Virus record (IMG/VR): IMGVR_UViG_3300046512_000357
Span: 1-64,000 of that record
Source of the DNA: a virus
Strand: one strand, 5' to 3'
Length of the DNA: 64,000 bases
In this document: in pieces, positions 47,387 to 56,551 of the stretch
Layout: each line of letters starts with the position of its first letter
Position numbering within the stretch: the first letter of the stretch is position 1
Notes under the pieces: generated by a model
Databases searched by the model: none
What the model was told of the DNA's origin: nothing
What the model saw: the letters and a program-made list of their open reading frames with translations, nothing else
Made by a program: the position numbers and the translations under genes

Positions 47387-47757
47387 GTGGCTATCCGGTT
47401 GTGAAGATCGAGGGGTGCGCCGTACACGAGAACACCTATTCGACCGACGGCAAGGTTTGGTCGGTCACGAATCTGATATCGCATGCGAAGGATCTGGTGC
47501 CGTTCGACCTGCCGCTGGCAGCCATCTACCTTGGCACCGAGGTGTGGACACCAGAAGGTTCAGTCTTTGGGCTGGCATTCCACATGCGCCGCGCGCTGGA
47601 CGTGGACACGAGCTATCCCGTCATCATGTGCGAGAAGGGCTTCATCATGGATGGCTGGCACCGAGTGCTGCGCGCGCTGATCGACGGAAAGGCCACCATC
47701 AAGGGGGTGCGCTTCAAAAAGACTCCGCCTCACGACTATCTGGAAACGAAGGCATGA
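47383..47757 (+). CDS. ParB-N-like small protein
   Basis: A 124-residue protein. Its end (YPVIMCEKGFIMDGWHRVLRALIDGKATIKGVRFKK) resembles the ParB/sulfiredoxin fold (G-x-x-x-D-G-x-H-R). It sits within the connector genes with 4-bp overlaps at both ends. Enzymatic role not evident. Confidence 0.65.
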   Translation: MSGYPVVKIEGCAVHENTYSTDGKVWSVTNLISHAKDLVPFDLPLAAIYLGTEVWTPEGSVFGLAFHMRRALDVDTSYPVIMCEKGFIMDGWHRVLRALIDGKATIKGVRFKKTPPHDYLETKA

Positions 47758-48137
47758 GCAACTACGCAGCCAAGGCGAAGAGCACCGACAAGACGTTCCG
47801 CCGCAGCGGCCAGCTGCTGACGTTGACCTTCAAGCAGCCGGGAGCCTACGTTGGCGGTGCGCAAATCCCGGGTGTGCCGATCACGAAGCACGCCTGGGGC
47901 ATCGAAACCGGCGTCACCGCGCACGACCTGGGCGTCGGCACGATCAACGGCACGCTGATCAAGTCCGGAGACCGCAAGATCCTGATGTCCGCGCTGGACG
48001 ACACCGGCGCCGCGCTGCCGTCGATGAAGGAAGACGACCTGGTGCTGGCCGGCGGCGTAGTCTACAAGGTAAAGAACATCGACAAGGTCGCGCCGGGCGG
48101 CTTGGTGGTGCTGTGGCAGCTGGTGGCGCGGATCTAA
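47754..48137 (+). CDS. Head-tail joining/completion protein
   Basis: A 127-residue protein (QLLTLTFKQPGAYVGGAQIPGVPITKHAWGIETGVTAHDLGVGTINGTLIKSGDRKILMSALD), beta-rich, in the position of stopper proteins between connector and tail-completion genes. Confidence 0.75.
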   Translation: MSNYAAKAKSTDKTFRRSGQLLTLTFKQPGAYVGGAQIPGVPITKHAWGIETGVTAHDLGVGTINGTLIKSGDRKILMSALDDTGAALPSMKEDDLVLAGGVVYKVKNIDKVAPGGLVVLWQLVARI

Positions 48138-48727
48138 TGACTTCATTCGCGCTACAGATTCGAGCCTGGGTGGACAAGACCAAGGGCGACCTGGACACGG
48201 CCGTGCGCTATTGCGCGCTGGCCGTGGACGGCAAGCTGATGTACCGGTCGCCGGTTGGTGACCCCACAACCTGGAAGGTGAATCCGAACAAGCCGAAGGT
48301 ATTCGGCAAGTTCAGCTCGGCCGGGCCGAAGGCGAACTGGCAACTGGGCTTCCTGAGCAAAGGCGCGTCGACTTACCGCACGTCCGGTGCCGGCTACGTC
48401 GGCGGCCGCTTCCGTGGCGCCTGGATGGTGTCCATCGGCTCGCCGGACAATTCGATGGGCACAGTAGTGGACCCAAGCGGCAATATCACACTGGAAGCAC
48501 ACAAGGCGATCATCGCCGCGGCGAAAGCTGGCGACGTGATCCATTTTCGAAACAACATGCCCTACGCGGTTCGCCTGGAGCAGGGCTGGTCGAAGCAGGC
48601 ACCGCTCGGCATGGTGGCGCTGACGGTGGTCGAGTGGAACGTCATCGTGGACAACGTGGTCAACGGGATCCGCGCCGGCACCAGCGCGGCCGATTTCGCG
48701 CAGGGCTTCAATACCTATTCGCTATGA
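48137..48727 (+). CDS. Tail-completion (HK97 gp10-like) protein
   Basis: A 196-residue protein: FALQIRAWVDKTKGDLDTAVRYCALAVDGKLMYRSPVGDP, FRGAWMVSIG, DVIHFRNNMPYAVRLEQGWSKQAPLGMVALTVVEW is typical of gp10-type neck proteins (YA..LE.GWS.QAP.GMV). Start overlaps the previous stop. Confidence 0.85.
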   Translation: MTSFALQIRAWVDKTKGDLDTAVRYCALAVDGKLMYRSPVGDPTTWKVNPNKPKVFGKFSSAGPKANWQLGFLSKGASTYRTSGAGYVGGRFRGAWMVSIGSPDNSMGTVVDPSGNITLEAHKAIIAAAKAGDVIHFRNNMPYAVRLEQGWSKQAPLGMVALTVVEWNVIVDNVVNGIRAGTSAADFAQGFNTYSL

Positions 48728-49137
48728 CCATTCCCAATATCAGGAACGCGCTGGAGACGGCGCTGGCCAGCATCGCGCCGGCGATCGACATCGTGCATGA
48801 GAACGGCGAGCGATACGAGCCGCAAGACGGCGTGCCGTACTGCGAAGCCTACCTGCTGGTGGCCGAGCCGAGCAACCCGGTTATGGGGCAGGCCTTCCAC
48901 CGCGAGGCGGGCGTTTTCCAGATCAATCTGCAATACCCGCTGTTGGCGGGCACGCTGCCTTGCGCAATCCGCGCGGAGCAGGTGCGCGCGCTGTTCAAGC
49001 GCGGCTCCATGTTCACCGACGGCGGCGTCGAAGTCCAGATCGACAAGACACCAGAGATCGCGGCCGGCGCGCCAGACGAGGGGCGCTGGCGACAGACCTG
49101 CCGGATCCGCTGGCACGCCGACATCTTTACCGAGTAA
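48724..49137 (+). CDS. DUF4128 tail-terminator-like protein
   Basis: A 137-residue protein: NIRNALETALASIAPAIDIVHENGERYEPQDGVPYCEAYLLVAEPSNP, HREAGVFQINLQYPLLAG, EQVRALFKRG matches DUF4128, thought to cap the tail tube. Followed by a terminator. Confidence 0.84.
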   Translation: MTIPNIRNALETALASIAPAIDIVHENGERYEPQDGVPYCEAYLLVAEPSNPVMGQAFHREAGVFQINLQYPLLAGTLPCAIRAEQVRALFKRGSMFTDGGVEVQIDKTPEIAAGAPDEGRWRQTCRIRWHADIFTE

Positions 49138-49144
49138 CCACTGA

Positions 49145-49166
49145 AACTGCCGAAAGGCGGTTTTTT
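49145..49166 (+). terminator. Terminator between tail-terminator and tail-tube genes
   Basis: AACTGCC-GAAA-GGCGGTT, a stable tetraloop hairpin followed by further T. Partial termination would set the ratio of head and tail transcripts. Confidence 0.8.
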
Positions 49167-49215
49167 CATTCTGGCCATCCATGTGATGGCCTTTTTCTTT
49201 TCTGAAAGGCATCAC

Positions 49216-50421
49216 ATGACGACCACTGCAAACGGTATTGACAGCCTGCTGGTCCTGGCGAAGCAAAGTGCCGAGGGCACCCAGGCGCTGGCCGCCGGCG
49301 GCAAGGTGTATCCACGCGTTACCGCAACGTTCGACACGGAGGCGGATAAGTACAGCTCGAACGAAATCGACCAGAGCCAGCAGCAGAGCGACACCCGCTT
49401 GGGCAACTTCCGTGTCGCCGGCGCGCTGAACGCGGAGGCGTCGTGCGGCACCTACGCTGATCTGATCGCAGCGCTGCTGCGCCGTGACTTTGCCGCAGCC
49501 GGTACGACCGCCGCTGCCGCCACCATCGCCGCCGTCGCCGACGGTTTCACCCGCTCTGCCGGCTCGTTCCTCGCTGACGGTCACCGCGCCGGCACGGTGG
49601 TGCGCATCACCGGTTTCGCGGCGCCGGCCGCAGCGAACAATGGTAAGAACTTCTTCCTGACGGCCGTGACCGCTGGCAAGCTGTCCGGTCAGTTCCTGGA
49701 CGGCAGCAGCATCATCACCAAGGCGGCCGGCGACAACGTTGCTATCGCGGCACCGGGCAAGCGCACTTTCACCCCGTTGACCGGCCACACGCGCGACTGG
49801 TTCACTGCGGAAGTACAGGATCCGGGCATTTCCGTGAATCGCGTCTTCGTGGACAACTTCGTCAGCAAGGGCGACTTGTCGATCCAGCCGAACGGCCTGA
49901 CCACCCTGAACTTTACCCTGATGGGCAAGAAGGAACTGGATACCACGCCAGCACCTTATTTTGCCGCGCCAGCGGCGGCGCCCGGCACCGGCAAGTTTTC
50001 CGGCGCCACCGCAATGCTGTCGGTGGCGGGTATCCCGTCGCTGATCTGCACGGGCATGTCGCTGAGCATCGATGGCCAGGGCAAGCTGGACAGCGTCATC
50101 GGTACCAAGTACGCCACCGCAGCGTCGCGTGGCAAGGTGATGGGCTCCGGCCAGTTCACCGTTCTGATGCAAGACAGCGCTTACCTCGACTACTTCAAAA
50201 AGGAAATCGAGGTATCGCTGGCTTATGTGATGGCCGCCGGCAGCGCGCCGTTGGCAGATTGCATCGCGATCTCGGCCGGCCGCATCAAGATCACTTCCGC
50301 CAAGGTCGATGACGGCGAGAAGAACAAGATCATCACCTGCGCGTTCGACGTGCTGCGCTCCTATGCGACCGACACGCAGTTCGATAGCACCACGATCGCC
50401 TGGCAAGACACCACCCTGTAA
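49216..50421 (+). CDS. Major tail tube protein
   Basis: A 401-residue protein. GIDSLLVLAKQSAEGTQALAAGGKVYPRVTATFDTEADKYSSNEIDQSQQQSDTRLGNFRVAGALNAEASCGTYADLI is the phage tail tube family. A central insertion with repeated strand pairs (residues about 95-170) could be an Ig-like or decoration domain. GAAAGG lies before the ATG. Confidence 0.86.
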   Translation: MTTTANGIDSLLVLAKQSAEGTQALAAGGKVYPRVTATFDTEADKYSSNEIDQSQQQSDTRLGNFRVAGALNAEASCGTYADLIAALLRRDFAAAGTTAAAATIAAVADGFTRSAGSFLADGHRAGTVVRITGFAAPAAANNGKNFFLTAVTAGKLSGQFLDGSSIITKAAGDNVAIAAPGKRTFTPLTGHTRDWFTAEVQDPGISVNRVFVDNFVSKGDLSIQPNGLTTLNFTLMGKKELDTTPAPYFAAPAAAPGTGKFSGATAMLSVAGIPSLICTGMSLSIDGQGKLDSVIGTKYATAASRGKVMGSGQFTVLMQDSAYLDYFKKEIEVSLAYVMAAGSAPLADCIAISAGRIKITSAKVDDGEKNKIITCAFDVLRSYATDTQFDSTTIAWQDTTL

Positions 50422-50547
50422 TCCACCGCCGACGCTGCCGGCATCCCACTTTGGCGCAAGCCACCCCAGCACCGACCGGTCGCTGTCGCCTTCGCGGGCG
50501 CGGCGGCCGGCACGGGCACCTATCTACCCGCGAAGAAAGGCAACACC

Positions 50548-51048
50548 ATGTCCCTGAACACCGCTCAAACCATCGCCGCCATCGGCTTCGACATCGCCAA
50601 CCTGACCGCCGTCGATGCCTCGCCGGCGACCCACAAAGTGGACCTGCTGTTCGATGAAGACGGCAACGCTACGGCCGGCTTCATTATCGTCGGCAAGAAC
50701 AGCCCGGAATACCAGGCCGAGAGCCACGCCGTGCGCGCCGAGGGTCACAAGCGCTCCGCGATCCGCAAAACTGCGATCGACACCAAGACCGACGAGGGCG
50801 CCAGCAAACTGGTGGACGTCATCGACAGCAACGCCACCCGCCTCGCGCTGTCGGTGGTGACGGACTGGTACGGCTTCACCAGCGCCGGCGCGCCGGTACC
50901 GTTCGACAAGACGCTGGTCAAGGCCGCGTTCGCTAAATACCCGACCTGGGAAGACAAGGTGAACGCCGCGCTGGAGGTTGACGCGAATTTTTTGAAAGTC
51001 TCGTCGCCAGCCTCGTCGCCTTCGCCGACCACCAGTTCGAACGCCTAA
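50548..51048 (+). CDS. Tail assembly chaperone, short form (gpG-like)
   Basis: A 166-residue protein coded between tube and tape measure genes (MSLNTAQTIAAIGFDIANLTAVDASPATHKVDLLFDEDGNATAGFIIVGKNSPEYQ), the place of lambda G. A slippery heptamer at 50988-50994 allows a -1 shift into the downstream frame, giving the longer GT-like form. Confidence 0.85.
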   Translation: MSLNTAQTIAAIGFDIANLTAVDASPATHKVDLLFDEDGNATAGFIIVGKNSPEYQAESHAVRAEGHKRSAIRKTAIDTKTDEGASKLVDVIDSNATRLALSVVTDWYGFTSAGAPVPFDKTLVKAAFAKYPTWEDKVNAALEVDANFLKVSSPASSPSPTTSSNA

Positions 51049-51353
51049 GCAAAGCCGCCGACGGTAATTCCGTTGGCGATCACGTCGACGCCGCGAAGCG
51101 CCACCCGCTTTACAAGGCGGAAGAGGCGCCGCCGGCGCCGGACTTGCCATTCGAGCTTGCCTACATCTGGGAATGGTTCCTGAAGCTCAGCCGAAAGCGG
51201 CAGAGCGGGATGGTACCCAGCCCCATCACCAGCGAGGAGGTCCTCTGCTGGTGTGCCCGCCAGGGCATCTCCTTCACCCCGTTTGAAAACAGCGTCATCG
51301 ACCAGCTCGACGACCTGTACCTGTCGCACCAATACAAGAAGAAGGAAAAGTGA
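50548..51353 (+). CDS. Tail assembly chaperone, frameshifted long form (gpGT-like)
   Basis: Joining 149 codons of the short form with 119 residues from 50994 in the -1 frame (ESLVASLVAFADHQFERLSK ... ELAYIWEWFLKLSRKRQ ... IDQLDDLYLSHQYKKKEK) gives about 268 residues. The T-part has no ribosome site of its own. In lambda the G:GT ratio governs tail assembly around the tape measure, which follows here with a TGATG overlap. Confidence 0.8.
50988..50994 (+). promoter_or_regulatory. -1 programmed frameshift site
   Basis: T TTT TTG in the reading frame of the chaperone gene. After slippage translation continues as ESLVASLVAFADHQFERLS through to the stop at 51353. Confidence 0.8.
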
Positions 51354-54300
51354 TGCCTGATATCGCCACACTCGGACTTGAAGTCAATTCCTCGCAGATC
51401 GTCGAGGGCAAGAACGCGCTCGACCAATTCGCGGAGTCGAGTGTCAAGGTCGAGCAGGCGGTGCGCTCCACCAATGGCCAAATGAATGACACGGCCAAGA
51501 TCATGAAGTCCCAGGCGGATGCTGCGAAAGCAGCCGAAGATGCGAACAATAAGTTCCTGGCGTCGCTGGAGCGTGAGATTGCCGTGTTCGGCATGGGGCG
51601 CGGCGAGCTGGAGCGCTACAAGGCCGCCGAGTTGGGTTTAGGCAGCGCCGCGCAGAGCAAGGCGATGGCTCTGGGTATGTCGATCGATGCGCTGCACCGC
51701 GAAGAAGCTGAGATGCGCGCATTGTCCGCCGCCCAAGACAAGGCTGCCGCCTCCGGTGACGCATTCATAAAAAAATTGCAAGATCAGGTCGCCACTCTGG
51801 GCATGAGCGCTCAGCAGTTGCAGGCATATCGCGCCGCGCAGCTGGGGGTGAGTGATGCGGCGGCGCCGCTGATCGCGAAACTTGGCGAGGCCGGCGCTGG
51901 CGCGCATGGTGCTGGCAAGCATCTGGAAGGACTGAGCTTGTCCACGGTCGCGGCCAAGCGCGAATTGCTGGTGCTGGCGCATGAGCTCAGTCAAGGGAAT
52001 TACTCGAAATTCGGCGGCTCGATGATGGTCCTGGGCGAACAAACGGGCGCGGCCGGCTTGCTGTTCAGCTCGACTGGGATCGCTGCGTTGGCGTTCGCCG
52101 GTGTGCTGGCGGCCGTGGGCTATGCACTGATCAAAGGTGCATCCGACCAAAAACACATGAACGATGCGCTGGTGATGACCGGGAACTACGCCGGCGTGAC
52201 CAGCGACAAGCTGAACGATCTGGCGCATGCGGCGGTGGAGGCTGGTGGAAGCCTGGGCGAGGCCAAGAAGGTTGCGACCGAATTGGCAGGTAGCGGGAAA
52301 TTCACCGGCGATCAGATTGGCTACATCACCGAAGCGACTGTGGCCTGGGAGCATGCCACGGGCATGTCTGTCAAAGCCATCATCAAAGACTTTGAATCGC
52401 TAGCTGTGCAGTCCACCAGCACCGGCACGCGCGCGACTGAGGCCATCTCGCGCGCTGCCCTTAAGCTGGATGACCAGTACCACTTCCTGACGGAAGCGGT
52501 GTACGAGCAGATACGTGCACTCGAGAAAGAGGGCGACGCTAAGGCCGCGTCTGCACTGGCTACCGAGACGTTTGCCAAGGTGACGCACGATCGTGCCGAA
52601 GAGATCCTTGCAAACTTGGGCTCGATTGCGCGCGGCTGGAACACCATCAAGGAGGTTATTGGCCAAGCGGGTGACGCAGTCGGTAAGTTCGGCGCGCGCG
52701 CCACACCGGCGACCGAGGTGGCGAAACAAAGCACGCGTCTCCGTATGTTCGACGAGGGATTAGCATCTTCAAACGAGCGCCTGGGGCGCCCCGCTGATGC
52801 TATGAGCGCTGACCTTGCCGCTGCCCGAAACCGCATCGTACTACAACTGACCGAGGCGGTCACGAAGCTGAACGAGGCTGATGCTGCTGCGATCGCACAG
52901 GGAAAAAACGCAGCCACACAGTCGGCAGGCGCGCACGCCGCATCCATGCTGGCCGCAAGCGACGCCAAGCACCTGAAAGAGACCAAGCTCGAACTGGCGC
53001 TGGCGTCCAATAAGGAATACGAGGCAGCCATTCGCGCAGCCAATCCGGACAGCGCTCTGATCACCGAGAAGGCGATCGAGGAGCGGCGCCTCAAAACCAT
53101 CAAGGACAACACCGACAAAGCGCCGAAGGCGAAGGTTGACCAGGTGGAAAGCACCGAACTCGCCGACCGGCTCGCGCGCATCCAAGATCTGGTCAATGCC
53201 GACAAAGAAATGTACGGCACCATGTCCAAGATGGAGGACATGTTCCATGCCGCCGGAAAGATGGGTGACGAGGAATACTACCAACTGCAACGCGACCACA
53301 TCGTCGCGGTCGGCCAAGATCAGGCTTACGGGTACACCAAACAGATCGCGGAATTGAAGGCCTACAACAATGCCACCGCAGCTGAGGCCGCCAAGCACGC
53401 GAAGCAAATCAACGACATCGACGAAAAGCGCAAGGCCGCCGACGCCAAAATGCAGGACGAACTGAGTCTGCTCGATGCAAAGGAATTTTTGCGCAAGGAG
53501 GCTGTCGAAGCTGCATCGGATCAGGCGCTTAACACGTACCTCAGCGGCTTAGATCAAGAGGCGAAGAAGTTGGAGCTTTCCAACCAGGCACACGAGACTT
53601 CGAAAGGCGCGATTGAGCGCGAATCGATCGCCCGGTTGGACGCCGCTATCGCACAGCAACAGCAGCTCGTGGCTGGTCAAAATTCTGACACGGCAACTGA
53701 GAAGGAGATTGCCCAAGGCACCCGCCTGCTCAAGTTTCTTGAGGATGAGCGTGCCGCCCGCGCGCGTATAGCAGCCGGTCTCGATCAGCAGCAGGCCATC
53801 CAGTACAAGGACAAGGCTGCCGACCAGGCCATCAAGGACTGGCAGCGCGCCGGCCAGAGCATTTCCGAAAGCCTGACGTCCGCGTTCGGCGAAGGCGGGA
53901 AGGCGCTGGGCAGTATGTTCCAAGCGTACGCGAAAGGTATGGAGGGGCAGCTGCGCGCGCAGAAGGAGCTGGCAGCCGCTAAGAAGCTTGCCGAGGACAA
54001 CCCTGACAAGATCGCCGCAATCAACCGCGCCCAGTTGTCCGGCGCACAGTCGCAGATCCAAGGATATGCCGGCATGACGGCCGCCGCGCAGGGCTTCTTC
54101 ACCGAAGGCTCGCGCGGCTATCAGGCGATGCACGCCGCGACCGTCGCATTGCAAGGTGCCGAAGTTGCGCTGAGCCTGATCAAGGGCGTCAATGCCGTGC
54201 TGACCCAGGGCGAGGGCGATCCTTACTCTGCCTTCGTGCGCATGGCGGCGATGGCTGCCATCGTGACCGGCTTGGGTGTGGCGATTTCCGGTGGCGGTGG

Positions 54301-56551
54301 TGGCGGTGGCGGCCAGTCCGCTGCCGACGTCCAGAAGGCGCAGGGCACGGGTTCCGTGTTCGGCGACAGCTCGGCGAAGTCGGATTCGGTCCGGCGCTCG
54401 ATCGAGCAGCTGACCGCGAACTCGTCCGACATGCTGCCGATCAATCAGGGCATGCTGACCGCGCTTCAGAACATCGAATCGTCGATGACGGGGCTGACGA
54501 ACCTGGTGGTGCGCACCACGGGCCTGACCGATGGCGCGAACATGGGCATCCAGACCGGCACGATCGCGACGGGTGGCGCAGTTGCGCTCGCCGGCAGCGC
54601 CCAGGTGGGCAGCATGATTGGCGGCGCGTTGGCAGGCCCGCTCGGGGTTTGGATCGGCGGTGCGATCGGTGGCGCCGTGTCCAAGCTCTGGGGAAAAACT
54701 ACCCAGAACATCGTCGATTCCGGCTTGCAGTACGGCGGTAGCGTGCGCAGCTTGCAGGCTGGTCAGGGCTTCGACCAATACGCCAGCATCGACACGACCA
54801 AGTCCAGCTTCTTTGGCCTGTCAAAGAGCACGAGCAACCGCGTGGAGGTGCAAGGCCTGAACGACGAGCTGTCGAAGCAATTCGGCCTGATCTTCACGAA
54901 CCTAGACAAGTCGCTTCAGGCTGCTGCCACTGCCATGGGCGGCTCGGCAGCCGACGTGACAAAGGTGCTGGACAACCTGACGCTGGAAAGTTCGAAAGTA
55001 TCGCTTAAGGGCCTGACCGGCACCGCGCTGACCGATGCGCTGAACTCTGTCATCTCGAAGTCGATGGATGAGATCGCGGAAGCGGCGTTCCCGCAGCTGG
55101 ATCAGTTCCGGACGGTGGGCGAGGGCTATGCCGAGACGGTGATGCGCCTGGCCGGCGATTACGCCAAGCTCGATTCGATCCTGGCTGCCAGCAGCACGAC
55201 GTTCGGCGCCACCGGTATGGCCAGCATCGCCGCGCGCGAGCACCTGATCGAATTGGCCGGCGGCATCGATCAGCTGGCAACGCAAACAAACTCCTTCACC
55301 CAGAATTTCCTGTCGACCGCCGAGCAGCTGGCACCGGTCCAAAAGTACGTCACCGACCAGCTCGCGGCCATGGGCCTGCAAAGCCTGGATACCCGGGACA
55401 AGTTCAAGGATTACGTGCTGGGCCTGGCCAACTCCGGCGCGCTCGCGACCGAGACGGGCGCGCAGCAGTACACCGCGCTGCTGGCCTTGGCCGATGCCTT
55501 CGCCAAGACCCACGCGGCAACGGTCGACCTGACAAAGTCGGAGCAGGAAATCACCGACGAGCGTACCGACCTGCAGAACAAGCTCGACGAACTGACCATG
55601 ACGCAGGCTCAGCTGGCCGACAAGGCTCGCGCCGCGATCGACGGCCACAATCAGGCCCTGTACGACCAGGTAACGGCGGCGCAGGCAGCGAAGGACGCAG
55701 CAGACGCCCTTGCCAACACCAACAAGGGCTATCAGGATCAGATCGATGCGCTGTTGAAGTCGACCATGTCGGCCACGCAGGTGCGCGCGCTTGAAACGGC
55801 GGGCATGGACGCGAGCACGCTTGCGCTGTATGACCGTCTGGCTGGCCTACATGCTTCGATTGATGCAGAAAAGGCAGCATCCGATGCCATCAAGGCGGCC
55901 CAGGCGTCGTCTGCTACTGCGATGAACAGTTTCGGCGACGCGCTTGCAGGAAGCATGAAGGCGGCTACCGAAGCCGCCGCCGCGTTCCGCGCGCTGAATG
56001 ATGCGCTGCTGATTGGCGACTCGTCCGCTCTCAATCCTGAACAGAAATACTTGGAGGCGAAGCGCCAGTTCGACACCGCTGACGGCTCGAATCTGGAAGC
56101 GGCAGAAAAAGCCTTCCTTGATGCATCGAAATCGTGGTTCGGTGGCAGTGCTGGCTATGCGGCAGATTTCGCCGCCGTCATCGCAAAGAACAGTCAGTTC
56201 GCCGACGCGAGCGATGCGCAGGCCGCTGCGATTCCAGCTTTCTGGGCCGCGATTAAAAACCAGATGATGGGCATCGACGGGTCGCATGCGAATGGCCTGG
56301 ACTTTGTGCCTTTCAATGGGTATCGCGCTGAACTTCACTATGGCGAGCGGGTGCAGACTGCCGCTGCAGTTCGGAGCGGAGATGCGGCCGCCGAGCGCAC
56401 GAACACTTTGCTGGAGGAAGTGCTGACCGAGCTGCGCGCCGACAAGTCGCAGCGCGGCGCTGTCGGCACGGAGACCATTGCGAAGCTCGACCGCCTAGCG
56501 GACAAGATGGATGCTCAGAAACGTACAACGCGCGCCAAGGAAACTGCATGA
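51353..56551 (+). CDS. Tail tape measure protein
   Basis: A 1,732-residue protein. The N terminus (PDIATLGLEVNSSQIVEGKNALDQFAESSVKVEQAV) and repeated helical segments are typical. Hydrophobic stretches occur at about residues 225-255 (LLFSSTGIAALAFAGVLAAVGYALIKG), 960-985 (AAMAAIVTGLGVAISGGGGGG) and 1065-1100 (AVALAGSAQVGSMIGGALAGPLGVWIGGAIGG), which may insert into the host membrane during ejection. At about 0.15 nm per residue the tail would be near 260 nm. AGGAAAAG lies before the ATG. Confidence 0.95.
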   Translation: MPDIATLGLEVNSSQIVEGKNALDQFAESSVKVEQAVRSTNGQMNDTAKIMKSQADAAKAAEDANNKFLASLEREIAVFGMGRGELERYKAAELGLGSAAQSKAMALGMSIDALHREEAEMRALSAAQDKAAASGDAFIKKLQDQVATLGMSAQQLQAYRAAQLGVSDAAAPLIAKLGEAGAGAHGAGKHLEGLSLSTVAAKRELLVLAHELSQGNYSKFGGSMMVLGEQTGAAGLLFSSTGIAALAFAGVLAAVGYALIKGASDQKHMNDALVMTGNYAGVTSDKLNDLAHAAVEAGGSLGEAKKVATELAGSGKFTGDQIGYITEATVAWEHATGMSVKAIIKDFESLAVQSTSTGTRATEAISRAALKLDDQYHFLTEAVYEQIRALEKEGDAKAASALATETFAKVTHDRAEEILANLGSIARGWNTIKEVIGQAGDAVGKFGARATPATEVAKQSTRLRMFDEGLASSNERLGRPADAMSADLAAARNRIVLQLTEAVTKLNEADAAAIAQGKNAATQSAGAHAASMLAASDAKHLKETKLELALASNKEYEAAIRAANPDSALITEKAIEERRLKTIKDNTDKAPKAKVDQVESTELADRLARIQDLVNADKEMYGTMSKMEDMFHAAGKMGDEEYYQLQRDHIVAVGQDQAYGYTKQIAELKAYNNATAAEAAKHAKQINDIDEKRKAADAKMQDELSLLDAKEFLRKEAVEAASDQALNTYLSGLDQEAKKLELSNQAHETSKGAIERESIARLDAAIAQQQQLVAGQNSDTATEKEIAQGTRLLKFLEDERAARARIAAGLDQQQAIQYKDKAADQAIKDWQRAGQSISESLTSAFGEGGKALGSMFQAYAKGMEGQLRAQKELAAAKKLAEDNPDKIAAINRAQLSGAQSQIQGYAGMTAAAQGFFTEGSRGYQAMHAATVALQGAEVALSLIKGVNAVLTQGEGDPYSAFVRMAAMAAIVTGLGVAISGGGGGGGGQSAADVQKAQGTGSVFGDSSAKSDSVRRSIEQLTANSSDMLPINQGMLTALQNIESSMTGLTNLVVRTTGLTDGANMGIQTGTIATGGAVALAGSAQVGSMIGGALAGPLGVWIGGAIGGAVSKLWGKTTQNIVDSGLQYGGSVRSLQAGQGFDQYASIDTTKSSFFGLSKSTSNRVEVQGLNDELSKQFGLIFTNLDKSLQAAATAMGGSAADVTKVLDNLTLESSKVSLKGLTGTALTDALNSVISKSMDEIAEAAFPQLDQFRTVGEGYAETVMRLAGDYAKLDSILAASSTTFGATGMASIAAREHLIELAGGIDQLATQTNSFTQNFLSTAEQLAPVQKYVTDQLAAMGLQSLDTRDKFKDYVLGLANSGALATETGAQQYTALLALADAFAKTHAATVDLTKSEQEITDERTDLQNKLDELTMTQAQLADKARAAIDGHNQALYDQVTAAQAAKDAADALANTNKGYQDQIDALLKSTMSATQVRALETAGMDASTLALYDRLAGLHASIDAEKAASDAIKAAQASSATAMNSFGDALAGSMKAATEAAAAFRALNDALLIGDSSALNPEQKYLEAKRQFDTADGSNLEAAEKAFLDASKSWFGGSAGYAADFAAVIAKNSQFADASDAQAAAIPAFWAAIKNQMMGIDGSHANGLDFVPFNGYRAELHYGERVQTAAAVRSGDAAAERTNTLLEEVLTELRADKSQRGAVGTETIAKLDRLADKMDAQKRTTRAKETA

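Noticed and set aside
48715-50472. 585-codon minus-strand frame over the tail tube gene
   Set aside because: Antisense shadow of recognised tail genes; no family motif.
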